47,727 nucleotides of DNA from Temnopleurus reevesii (Eukaryota > Echinodermata > Echinoidea > Temnopleuroida > Temnopleuridae), in NCBI GenBank assembly GCA_036244855.1, contig BQKZ01000742.1:26046-73772 (forward strand). Reading direction: 5' to 3'. Shown here piece by piece: positions 1 to 9,486 of this stretch. Position 1 is the first letter of the stretch. Each line of letters begins with the position of its first letter. A model generated the notes under the pieces. That model was not told the DNA's origin. It worked only from the letters and a program-made list of their open reading frames with translations, and did no database searches. The translations under genes and the position numbers were made by a program.

Positions 1-934
1 ATATTGAAATCAAGTGACTTGTTGAATCTTGTTGATTTAGAAAATAGAATTTTGAATTACTTACAATTTACGGTTAACCGCCCTGGAGAACTTCTCTTGG
101 TCCCCTCTGAATTTGTAGCCAAGCAGACGTAGTTTCCGATGTCACTGGATTTTGGCTGATGAAAAGAAAAATATTAGGGATTGATAATTTAACACTGTCT
201 ATAGCATTGTACACATTGTTATCAATACAGGAATTTCTATTATCATCTGAATGTTAGTTCTCACAATCATGACCATGATCTTCATAAGAATACTCCTTAT
301 GATCACCAATCAACACCACCATCACCAACTCTAGCACCATCATCAACATCACCAACATGAACACCATCGTCATTATCATCATTGTTAAAAATGAAGAAAC
401 AATTACTGGTCCATCATCACCATAAAAAAACATGACAAACGCCAACACCTATACAACTGCCAACAGTATCAGTACCATCGTTATGTCCCAGAAGGTCATC
501 ATCACCACCACTGCCATCAACACCACCACCACCACCACCACCATCATAAAGACCATCCCCAGCAGCATCATCACCACCACCATCAACACTATCACCACCA
601 TGAGCACAGCCATGAGCAACACAATGACTATGACCCCCACAATCATCGTCATCATCATCATCACCATCATCACCATCACCATCACCACCATCACCACCAT
701 CATCACCATCACCACCATCACCACCACCGCGAAGACAAACAGCACCACATCCAACACCACTACCACCACCACCAACATCACCAGCACCATCATCACCAAG
801 ACCACCACCACCAAGAGCACCTTCACCACCACCACCACCATCATCACTCGCTCCACCAGCACCAGCACCATCATCACCACCACCACCACCACCACCACCA
901 CCACTACCACCACCACCACCACCCCTACACCTAC
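1..934 (-). other. 5' part of the next Robo intron (incomplete)
   Basis: This is the sequence after the CAG|GTAGGT donor at 935/934 in the sense of the gene. Most of it (about 296-930) is triplet repeat. Positions 1-290 are AT-rich with no recognisable exon. The exon for the rest of Robo Ig2 (expected to hold a KYxC-type tyrosine corner) is not visible here. Confidence 0.8.
296..930. repeat. Imperfect CCA/ATC triplet microsatellite array
   Basis: About 635 bp consists of interspersed CAC, CAT and ACC triplets on the plus strand, densest at 505-930. It reads as GGT/GAT on the Robo sense strand. Open frames across it encode poly-Thr/Ile-rich or poly-Val/Met-rich strings. These are low-complexity translations and not genes, although one minus frame fuses with the real Robo Ig2 exon. 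Confidence 0.95.
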
Positions 935-1125
935 CTGTGATATAACCAGATTTCCATCAGTCAGTATTCTAACTCTGATGCCATCCTCCACCACTGTCTC
1001 TCCGTTCCTCTCCCAGCTAACCTCCGGTTCTGGATGTCCTCTTGGTGGGGAACATTCTAACACCACCGCTTCTCCCAGAATGGCCATGGTGTCACTGGGC
1101 TCTTGTCGGAAATCTCCTCTCAAAT
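935..1125 (-). CDS. robo: Robo receptor exon: first half of Ig domain 2 (partial gene)
   Basis: This exon continues the 41192-41369 exon. The acceptor is TTTGAACAG, followed by AT, which completes a Tyr codon with the T left by the previous exon. 63 codons follow, starting LRGDFRQEPSDT and ending NLVISQ, then a CAG|GTAGGT donor in phase 0. LRxDFRxxPSD at the Ig1-Ig2 linker and ECxPPRGHPEPxxSWxxNG (first Ig cysteine at residue 24, core Trp at 37) are diagnostic of Robo Ig2. Ig2 packs against Ig1 in the N-terminal Slit-binding tip of the receptor, at the extracellular face of growth cones. A candidate branch point (CTTAATC on the sense strand) lies about 33 nt before the AG. The second half of Ig2 with its second cysteine should lie below position 1. 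A triplet-repeat array begins only a few bases after the donor. There is no stop or frameshift, so the exon looks functional. Confidence 0.96.
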
Positions 1126-1274
1126 CTGTTCAAAGAGACAATATGGATATGTATTTGATTAAGAAATTCAAATAGTCAAACAATATTTGCATTTTATATG
1201 CACGCTTTAAAATTTTTAATTCATTTATCCATAATTCATTAATAATTCATAACTAAACAGCATTCAACAGTCGG

Positions 1275-1407
1275 TTAGGCCCCAGTCACATAGACAGCCT
1301 TGATCGAACATGATTGAACATGAATCTTAGTTCAGTTAACAAGTAATTGCCCCTGAACAAAGAGTTGTGTTGAATCATGTTCAGGGTCTGTGTGATTGAG
1401 GCTGTAA
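1275..1407. mobile_element. MITE-like TIR element, GTCACATAG family (diverged copy)
   Basis: The left end reads TTAGGCCCCAGTCACATAG and the right end is a diverged inverted form (...GTGTGATTGAGGCTGTAA). The inner arms (GAACATGATTGAACA versus TGAATCATGTTCA) also pair. The outer motif is shared with the elements at 20941-21070 and 22740-22869, which makes this an older copy of the same non-autonomous family. It encodes no protein. Confidence 0.6.
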
Positions 1408-1794
1408 AAGAATCCTCCACCTCTTTTTTTTTACTAACAAATAATTTCAATCCTGTTTGATGGTGATTTAATGAGAGTGTATCTTCAGCATACCATGCAT
1501 TTAAATAAAACATCTGGTCACAGTTTTCGATTTGTTTTATATGAACATAAATAGGCTACATATATAACATTGAGACGTTGGAAAACAACAAAATTACAAT
1601 CTATAGTGAGGTAATTTTCCTGTAATAATTCCCTATCATAACACACAACAACTTGTTGGGACTTCAATGAGGAAGCACAAAATGACAATTTAATTTGCTT
1701 GTCCGATAAAAAGACTGCTCTAAAAATTCTTTATGATCTTCTATTTTAATTTGAAAAAAAATGTTAACTCATTTAACTCAATGTTTCTCTTCTC

Positions 1795-1835
1795 TTGTCC
1801 CCTCTCTTTTTTTCTCTCTCTCTCTCTGTGTCTCT
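1795..1835. repeat. CT-rich microsatellite
   Basis: A run of TCTC units interrupted by short T runs. The open frames crossing it are Ser/Leu-rich low-complexity products. Confidence 0.85.
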
Positions 1836-2660
1836 CTGTATCACTATTATCAAAGACATCTTCCTGATTCCACTATCTAATTGTTCAATTCTAACATCTT
1901 CATTCTGCATTTCTCTGTTGAAAATATCACATCACTTGACCAAATTCACACCAAGAAGTGAACAAAACCTACAAATTAAAAACTTCTTGTCAAATCCTCT
2001 CCCATCTCCTCTCTCATTTCCCCCTTTATTGTTTTCTGAATACGATCCCATGTTTCCGCAATCTGATTTGTCATATTTCTCACGTCTACACCAATGAAAT
2101 CAAAACCTACATCCAATAAATCATCTCTGCATTTCAAATCTCTCTCTCTCTTCTTGAAATATCCCGACGACGAGAACAAGTGAACAGTAGGCAAGCCACA
2201 CGCAACAAATTGTGTCACCTATCATATTTCAATGCTGTGTTTTCTATAAAAACACTTAAGTGGATGTACCTGATATTTTCTGCAAAAGTATATGTCTATA
2301 ATTCTCTGTTAATGCATGTGTTAAGTTATGAAAGAAGATATTTGAGCTGATAGTGAAATGTGGATCGATCGGGAAGGAGACATCCTGTTATAGGGGAAGT
2401 TAAAGTCGTGATGCTGGCATCGCTAGATATAGCTCTTTTCCGCCATATCTTTGAGTTTAGGTTTCCAAAGCAAAGTAAAACGGATGGGAGAGGAATAGAA
2501 GACTTGGAAAGTACATAAAAAGAAGTAAAGAGATAAGAAAAAAAAGAGGAAAATATATAAAAATAAATAAATTATGCAGAAATTATTTTTTTTTTAAAGA
2601 AGGAATGTAAAAAGGTGGGATGGGGAAGGTAACTGGAGTAGTCGGCATGTAGAGGTATAG

Positions 2661-2852
2661 TAGAGCGGTTAAGCCGTAAAAATCACATCAATTGTGCAAA
2701 TTAGGACTAAAGCATGAAACTTTCACCAATGTCAGGTCATACCATAAGCTTTATTTTTAAATGTGGAGGTAAGTCAGATTTGACCTCTGGTGACCTCTAG
2801 AGGTCATTTGAGGTCCATGACCTCAAAATTGCTATTTTGCATAATAAATATA
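2661..2852. mobile_element. Copy-A-specific insertion with clustered AGGTCA half-sites
   Basis: In copy B the flanks (GGCATG-AGAGG-ATAG and AGAAGGTACAAAG) are adjacent, while copy A carries about 190 extra bases here. No terminal inverted repeats or target duplication were recognised. The block contains a 10-bp-periodic set of TGACCT/AGGTCA words at 2781-2823. It could be a short insertion or a deletion from copy B. Confidence 0.5.
2781..2823. promoter_or_regulatory. AGGTCA/TGACCT half-site cluster with 16-bp palindrome
   Basis: TGACCT occurs at 2781 and 2791, AGGTCA at 2801, AGGTCC at 2811 and TGACCT at 2818. The first four start exactly 10 bp apart. TGACCTCTAGAGGTCA (2791-2806) is a perfect palindrome, an everted repeat with 4-bp spacing. 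AGGTCA is the nuclear-receptor half-site. Because the block is absent from copy B it may simply be part of a mobile repeat. Confidence 0.35.
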
Positions 2853-2871
2853 AGAAGGTACAAAGAAGAAG

Positions 2872-3118
2872 AAGTATTAATAGTCATAATTATCCTCTCT
2901 TATAAAGCCCATAGCACTTACTTTATCTAAATCCATAGGCGCCCTACAATGTAGCATTATTGCCCTGGATTCAGTAGTAAATCTTTTATGAGGTACCCAT
3001 TCGCCTCACCTGGGTCAAGTGCAGCTTGATGGGAACAATTGTCTTGCTGAAGGAAATTAATGTCCTGGGTGGAATCGGAAGCTACGATCCTCTACACTAC
3101 AATGCTTCCAAAAATCCG
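2872..3118 (-). mobile_element. tRNA-derived SINE, minus orientation (copy A)
   Basis: On the minus strand it has a B-box-like GTAGCTTCCGATTCCACC near 3070-3095, the family core (AGCAAGA...TGCACTTGACCCAGGTGAGG) around 3000-3055, CCAGGGCAATAATGC near 2965 and a GCGCC tail near 2940. The core is shared with copies near 15120, 24550, 24785 and 44215. Confidence 0.6.
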
Positions 3119-3127
3119 AGGGATATT

Positions 3128-3331
3128 CATAGATGCCAACATGAGTCGATAGGAATTCGTAATAATCCTGTTCCAAATTCGTAATCTTCACATATTTTAC
3201 ATTGAAATGCATGGTGCTACTGTTGCTAAAATTAATAATCTTTACTTGGGCTAATACAAAACTTGATAAATCTGACGCCCAAATTCGTAATGATTACTAA
3301 AAATTAGTAATAGTTTGCAGCTTTGGATATT
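3128..3331. mobile_element. Copy-A-specific insertion with AATTCGTAAT repeats
   Basis: About 204 bp is present only in copy A. It is flanked by GGATATT at 3121-3127 and 3325-3331, which may be a 7-bp target duplication. It contains AATTCGTAAT three times (about 3154, 3177 and 3282). No coding potential. Confidence 0.45.
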
Positions 3332-4011
3332 GTGTAAAAAATGGTGTCCAATAAACCATTAGTCAGAACTGTCATCTCTATTGCCTCTTCAAATCTTCGT
3401 AATCATTTATTCCTCAAAGTGAAGTTATTCATTCGATAAACCCAAAAGCCTTACAAAAGCGCAAATTACAAATTCAATATATGTGTGACTACTTCTCTCG
3501 TCTATTAACCCATTCATGACAGGAATTATTTGGCAACGAATTCAATCACTATCCCTTTCCTAAATTGGCAACACCATTTTTTTTCTTTTTTAAAACATTC
3601 AACTTAAATACCTTAGCAAAGTGAACCTCCATCGCCTAAAAGCATGTTAAAGCATTAAAATTGGCTGATTTGCATGAGAACCAATGATTTTCAAATGGTT
3701 AATGTGTTGCCAATTGAACGATTTGTGACACTATTATTAATTATTTTTATTTAAAAAAATCTCTGAGACAAATGGGAAAAAGTGGCATTATTGTAATGAT
3801 CAGAGTTAGTGTAGAAATGTTCTTCTCCTTCATTTCATGTATCTGGTATGTTTTTAGAACCCTGCATAAAAAGTTATTGAACCAAAACAAATTATGTATT
3901 CTATGGTCCTGAAAGGGTTAATCCATAAAGGACCAGGCCGTCCACCCCTTAATAAAATCCCAATAAAGACCAATAAACATGAACTAATCACAAGAGTTTA
4001 GAGCGGTAATT

Positions 4012-4012
4012 N
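4012..4012. other. Single ambiguous base (N) at the duplicate junction
   Basis: The one N I noticed in the window sits exactly between the end of copy A and the start of copy B, which suggests an assembly join. Confidence 0.95.
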
Positions 4013-5207
4013 ATTTGAGCTGATAGTGAAATGTGGATCGATCGGGAAGGAGACATCCTGTTATAGGGGAAGTTAAAGTCGTGATGCTGGCATCGCTAGA
4101 TATAGCTTTTTCCCCCATATCTTTGAGTTTGGGTTTCCAAAGCTAACTAAAAAGGATGGGAGAGGAATAAAAAAAAAAGTAAAAAATACTGACAAAGAGA
4201 TAAGAAAAAAGAAGGAGTGTGAGAAAGTGGAATTGGAAGATTTACTGGAGCAATCGGCATGAAGAGGGATAGAAGGTACAAAGAAGAAGTACTAATAGTC
4301 ATAATTATCCTCTCTTATGAAGCCCCTAGCACTTACTTTATCAAAGTCCATAGGTGCACTACAATGTAGCATAATTACCCTGGATTAAGCCGTGAAGTTG
4401 TAACCGTGTTTCAAGAAATAAATTCCTTCCAGGCACCTGTTTACCTCACCTGGGTCAAGTGCAGCTACACTACAATGCTTCCATAAATCAGAGGGGAACT
4501 GTGTAAAAAATGGTTTTCTGTTAAATCACTAGTCCGAACAGTCATTTATATCAACTCTTTCAAATATTCATAACCATTTATTCTTCAAAGAGATGTTCTT
4601 TCTAAGTGCTAAACATTAGCTTCAACTTCATTGGATAGACCCAAAAGCATTATGTATATGTAAATGACAAATTCAATATGCTGTCTGTGAACACTACATG
4701 TACCTCAATATCACATTTTCTCTCCTCTATTGACCCATTCAGGACAGGAATAATTCTGCAACAATTTCAATCACAATCCCTTTCCTAAATTTGCATCACT
4801 ATTTTTTTTTGAACATTCAAATTAAATATGTTAGTGATTCCCCATCGCCTAAAAGCATGTTAAAATATTAAAGTTGACAGTTTGAATGAGAAGCAAGGAT
4901 TTTTAAATGGTTAATGTGTTGCAATTAAAGGATTAGTGACAATATTAGTAACTATTTTAATTTCTCATATTCTCGGTGGCATTATTGTTATGGTCAGAGT
5001 TAGTGTAGAAATTTTCTTCTCCTTCTTTTCATGTATCTGGTATATTTTCTAGAGCCCTGCATCAAAAGTTATTGAACCAAAAAACCAAAATGTGTTTTAT
5101 CGTCCTGAAACGGTTAATCCATAAAGGACCAGGCCGTCCACCCCTTAATAAAATCCCAATAAAGCCCAATAAACATGAACTAATCACAAGAGTTTAGAGC
5201 GGTAATT
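4013..5207. repeat. Tandem duplicate, copy B
   Basis: This is the second copy of the 2340-4011 segment, about 475 bp shorter. It lacks the AGGTCA-rich block and the AATTCGTAAT-rich block. It has its own small insertions, for example near 4395-4430 and 4593-4620. Sequence after 5207 (ATTAGCGCAACGG) is unique. Confidence 0.92.
4285..4470 (-). mobile_element. tRNA-derived SINE remnant, minus orientation (copy B)
   Basis: Counterpart of the 2872-3118 SINE. The core TTACCTCACCTGGGTCAAGTG is present, but the head is removed by a deletion joining GCAGCT directly to ACACTAC. Confidence 0.55.
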
Positions 5208-6230
5208 ATTAGCGCAACGGAACGAGGGGGTGGCATTGGCAATGTTGATTGCCTGCCTAACTTGGCGACAGCAGAACCTGACGTGAACCTCACCATATTT
5301 TGTTTCCAAACATGGGAGAAACCCAATGACTGGCCATTTAACCATTAGGGTGCCATACACGTATGCTCCATGAGGATTACGTGTATATGGCAGGCATATA
5401 TGGTACCCTCTGAGTTAAAGAGGAAAGAGGCCAGGGTAAATTGTATCGGGATGAAAAGAACTTGTTATTTAGGATTAATTTGTGCACTGGGTTAGAATTA
5501 TTTGACAGAGATTTATGGAGTGAATTGTTGGCATGGCATTAATGATGTTGGTTTTTTAAAGGGACAAACATAAAACAGACAAAGAACAAACATGAATCCA
5601 TCAGTGTCATTTCTTTCAATTTCAAAACCTTCCAATAAAGAAACATGCATGATTGACAAGAATAATTTTTCCTGCAAAGTTTGGTACCCCCACATCTGCG
5701 GACAAAGCCTAAAGGGATGCCATACGTGCGCTTGCATGGCACCAAATAAAGAAGTATAAACTACTACAATGAAATCATGATAGATAACTTTGCATGTGCC
5801 GAGAATTGTCAAGAAAAGTAATAATTTTGAAATGGGGAATGAGGGCAATTGTTGATGACGAGAGCAGCACATATTCTCACTAGCATTGAAATTAGATTGT
5901 GAACTTACATCAAATTATTCTTCATAAACATTACCCTTTGATGTGAATTCAATAATGTTCCTTTATCATTACCAGAAGTACAACTTCGAAAGAGAAAATA
6001 CTTGACCCGTTTCTCGACTCTTTCAAGCAGAAGAGGTGATATCTCTCGTTTGTAATTGTTTTGTAGTGAAGTGTGTAATTTGACTGTAGGGCACCTTCTA
6101 GCGATAATCAAATCAGGACCAACTGATGCTTCAGTCTAGATGCACGCACACCCAGACTAAAATTATGGTGTGGATGCATCCGCATAAAATATGCCACATT
6201 GGCAAGATGAATGTACAGGAATATCTTTTA
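5208..6230. other. Intronic DNA with no recognised gene
   Basis: It begins with a slightly GC-richer stretch (5210-5470) containing a short imperfect hairpin (5351-5392). The open frames at 5513-6111 on the minus strand have no recognisable domain and no splice context, and I treat them as chance. Confidence 0.5.
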
Positions 6231-6249
6231 TTTTTTCTCCTTGTATTAA

Positions 6250-6545
6250 TGCAGGCAAGCACAATTATTGTTTTCATTCCTCTAAGTGTTGTTAAACTGT
6301 TCAACAACCCCACATCAATGCAAGGTAAGACAAGGAGATGAATGGAACACCAAACAAGCAGAATTATTATTTTCATTTCTGTAAGCATTGCTAAAATCAC
6401 ACCAGCCAATCTTGTTTTATAAGAATATTAGAGGAGAAGGTACCACATACGCAATGAGGATATGATAAGAAAATGGATAGAGAATTATAATGTTTTTGCA
6501 TAAGCAAGCAAGCACAATTATTGCTTTCATTATCTATAAGTGTTG
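6250..6545. repeat. Three diverged copies of a CACAATTATTG-TTTCATT repeat
   Basis: Copies at about 6253 (AAGCACAATTATTGTTTTCA), 6354 (AAGCAGAATTATTATTTTCA) and 6510 (AAGCACAATTATTGCTTTCA) are each followed by a TAAG(T/C)(G/A)TTG-like word. The spacing is irregular (about 100 and 155 bp). This is an old local duplication. Confidence 0.55.
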
Positions 6546-6689
6546 ATAGGGGACCGTACACATTCTAGGGCAAAGTAAGATGAGAAGCAAATTTGAATCC
6601 AGACAATACAGAGAAATAAGAAAGAGAGAAAGAAGAGGATGGAGCCAATGTAAAGGAATGTCTGTTTTATCCTCCTCCCTATATTAGTT

Positions 6690-6930
6690 CAGTAAGCCGA
6701 CCCACTAGGCAAAGCGCATGGCGTCAGCTCGCCTCGCAACCATCCCGTATTCAGCTGGCCAGGTGGCGCAATCCACGGTAACAAATCGCCGAAACAGTAG
6801 AAGAAATTAGACGAGCTATTACAAACACGGCAGCGCTGGGAGGGTGAACTTTAGGGGCGCGACACAGGGCAATACGAGCCGCGAAGGGTACTAATAAGGG
6901 CTGAACGAAGGTGAAACAGTAGCTTTGGAC
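6690..6930. promoter_or_regulatory. GC-richer island, candidate intronic regulatory element
   Basis: The composition shifts to CpG-containing, repeat-free sequence (GCGCATGGCGTCAGCTCGCC, GGCAGCGCTGGGAGGG, GGGGCGCGACACAGGG) within very AT-rich surroundings. There is no long open frame and no tRNA fold that I could complete. Conserved regulatory DNA in a developmental gene intron is one explanation. A decayed gene is another. Confidence 0.3.
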
Positions 6931-7699
6931 AAGTCAATTACGACTTGAATGAGGTTTGGGAAAGTTTTAAAGGAGAACATTGCCTGGGAGAAAACGAATA
7001 ACGATTCTATTGTACTCGACTAGACTTCGCAACCTATCTGTGGTGGAAAAAAAGCCCTGGAAACTGGTTCTCAGAATTAATGTTTGGAATAAATAGCCGA
7101 GTCTTCTTCAAGCCTCATTGTAAGGTTTATCTCACTAAATTGAGATCTATCATAATCTAAAATCCCACGCAACTTAACCAAAAGAAATCAAAATGTCTTT
7201 TCAATAGCATATAATATAATAATCAAAGGTCAAACATTTAAAGAAAATTTGATGGGATGTTGAGAATGATAAAAAATGGATGAATTGCAATTATGAAAAC
7301 TAATTAACATTTTCGACATGCAATATAACGAGGTATGCATTTCCAGAATACATTATTTGATTTACTTCTTCCTTTATTTATAAAGCCTAACCTTTGCATC
7401 GAAAACCATTTTGATCATTTCTCCCCATTTGAAAGAAATTTGTAGTGTACAACCTTTTCCTGCCGATTCGAAGGGCAACTTTCAGAGATAAAATGAAGAT
7501 GAACGACAAACATTTGTACTGATTTGTAAAGGAATTGAGATGAATGATTTGCAAGTATCGGAAAGACATTTTTCATTAGCAATAACAGAATGGGAAGAAA
7601 AAGGGCTTTGATTTTTTCTTTTGATAGGGTAGGAATAATAGGCTTTTAAGCATACAACATGGAACATAGAATTGTTACAGGTAGTTTAAATGGCACAAT

Positions 7700-7960
7700 A
7701 TATAACTTATGTTTTTGTTACTAAGAACACTATTTCAACATGCACAACTGAATTTACACATTGCTAGGTGTAATTTTATGAAAAGTGGAGAAAAGGTAGA
7801 AGAAAAAGAGGGGAAAAGTGAAAAAAAAGGAAAGAAAAAATGTAAAAAAAAGAAACAAAAAGAACATGAAAATATTAAATATAAAGGATAAAGCAAAACT
7901 ACAGAAAAAAAAAAGAAATACAATTTTTGTTTTTTTCTTCAATTCTGCGGATGACAAGAA
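7700..7960. repeat. A-rich / AAAG low-complexity tract
   Basis: Plus-strand purine-rich A/G sequence (AAAAAAGGAAAG, AAAAAAAGAAAC). The open frames on both strands here are Lys/Glu-rich or Phe-rich low-complexity products. Confidence 0.8.
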
Positions 7961-8339
7961 AGTTGAAATATAAGAATAAAGAGTTAAAAAACATTTCTAA
8001 AAAAGCAACATTACAAAAATCTCCCCAAATCACTTGTATCCTCCCCAAATCCTATAAATTAAGACCTTGTTATTCTTTTTCCAAACGTGAACAGATGATG
8101 CCAACTCGACCCAACGAAAAACAAGACAAAAAGTAGAATCTACATTGGTCGATTGAAATAGATGCTGCGTTAGTTTCTATTTTGCTCCCAAATTAATTCA
8201 ATTTGCCTCAATTGGGCTCGATGAAAAGTCCTAGGCTCCCGGCCTAGATTTAACTTTTTCTTTTTCTTCTCTTTTTTTTCCGTTTCTCACGACATTGAGA
8301 TGAGAATGGAAGGGTGGGGGAATCTTGGGATTCGTCCTA

Positions 8340-9025
8340 AAATTGAAAGGATTGAAATCCGATAGTTTGAGGAATTTATTGATGATGAGCGCCAAAAAGG
8401 CACGAGATCATGGTTAACCCTCAGAATATCGAAATTGGATGGGCTGTGCGCTAGGCCAATGGGATGCAGAGTCTGGCAGTGTATTGGTTAAACTCATCAC
8501 TATACTGGAAGGACTAAAATCTGATAGTTTGGTGTATGTATTGATTTTGTATGTGTAGAATGGGTAGTAACTCCATATTAACCCTTATAATATCAACATC
8601 ATATCATCTGTATCCTGAGCCTATGTGAATTTGGCAATCTAGAAATGTATGAGTTAACAAAAATTAGAATGAAGGGAATAGACTGGTTTACTAATAGACT
8701 CAACTGTATGCACGCTTATTTTGCCAAGGACCGTAGTTACGCGGTAAAATTTAACTACAATACTTGGAATCCGATTTGCATTCATTGCTTATTGCTATGT
8801 TGGGCAAGCCTCTGGTAAGTGTTCAGGTCGTCAAGAACCTTCGAGTATAAGGAACGCATATAATTTGCATCTATAAACCTGCCTATTGGACGATGTATTT
8901 GTAGCGAGTGTGCAAGGGTAATGACTCCCAATTAACACATAGAATGCAAACATTGGATTTCCGCCTACTGAACCTATGGGAAATTGGCAGTCTGGTGGCA
9001 GAAGAGTTAAAATTGAATGAATCAA
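8340..9025. repeat. Three-unit diverged tandem repeat (~140-170 bp units) interrupted by a TIR element
   Basis: Unit 1 is about 8340-8500, unit 2 about 8505-8676 and unit 3 about 8888-9025. Shared landmarks in order are GATAGTTTG(G)/CTATTGGAC, TTAACCC/ATTAACAC, GAATATC or GAATGC, GGCCAATGGGA / GCCTATGTGAATTTGGCAATCT / ACCTATGGGAAATTGGCAGTCT, and GGTTAAACTCA / GAGTTAACAAAAAT / GAGTTAAAATTGAA. Units 2 and 3 are separated by the element at 8677-8887. Confidence 0.7.
8677..8887. mobile_element. MITE-like TIR element, AATAGGCGGG family (copy 1)
   Basis: The left arm AATAGACTGGTTTACTAATA and the right arm ...TATAAACCTGCCTATT are inverted. The interior (CTTGGAATCCGATTTGCATTC, CTATGTTGGGCAAGCCTC, GTCAAGAACCTTCG) matches the element at 29947-30172. 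It is non-coding and about 211 bp long. It sits between units 2 and 3 of a tandem repeat, so it inserted after that repeat formed. Confidence 0.75.
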
Positions 9026-9354
9026 TGTCTTTCTGCTTTTGAATACATGCTCTGTGGGGTGATAAGCCAGATGTAAAGCTATAATGCGACAAGTGATGAC
9101 TGCGTCTTGAGAAAGTAACCTCAGTAGTTAAGTAGGCCTGGTTAGCGAAGATGAGGGGGATATTTGCAGTAATTTAAACAAAATAGAGTTGTATGAGGTG
9201 GGCTGAACCACTATATTGGATTCAAGATACCTGTAAATTTGGTGAATTTAAGATTTTTCATGAAGTGATGTCTTCGTTCTTGTAAACTTGAAATTGTTTC
9301 TTGACTTAAGCAGGCATAAAGCATTGGCATAAATTTAAAATTGGCCTGTTGATA

Positions 9355-9376
9355 GGTTGTCTGTGTGACCGCACCT
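9355..9376. mobile_element. Possible end remnant of the GTCACATAG TIR family
   Basis: CTGTGTGACCGCACCTTAAA resembles the right terminus (GTGACCAGGGC(T)TAA) of the 20.9- and 22.7-kb elements. No left end was found. Confidence 0.25.
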
Positions 9377-9414
9377 TAAAAAGGCAATAAAACTTCAGCG
9401 AAACCCCAGCACAA

Positions 9415-9486
9415 TATCATCACCTTATATTACAGCCAGCTAGAGGGTATTATCATCACCTAACATTACAGAGGGCTAGGGGGTAT
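9415..9486. repeat. Two 36-bp direct repeats
   Basis: TATCATCACC...GAGGGTAT (9415-9450) is followed immediately by TATCATCACC...GGGGGTAT (9451-9486). The units have the same length, with mismatches mainly in the middle. Confidence 0.8.

Larger units (their letters stand above)
2340..4011. repeat. Tandem duplicate, copy A
   Basis: It begins ATTTGAGCTGATAGTG and ends GAGCGGTAATT. The same sequence starts again at 4013 and ends with the same bases at 5207. The first ~95 bases and the last ~95 bases are almost identical to copy B, while the middle differs by large indels. Two blocks found only here are about 2661-2852 and 3128-3331. Copy A also keeps about 65 bp of SINE head that copy B lacks. 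Confidence 0.92.

Noticed and set aside
449..934. Poly-Val/Met extension of the minus frame containing the Robo Ig2 exon
   Set aside because: The frame reads through a consensus CAG|GTAGGT donor into a triplet repeat. Robo proteins have no such Val-rich insert in Ig2, so this is intron.
432..1175. 247-codon Thr/Ile-rich plus-strand frame
   Set aside because: It is a translation of the CCA/ATC microsatellite and runs antisense over the real Robo Ig2 exon.
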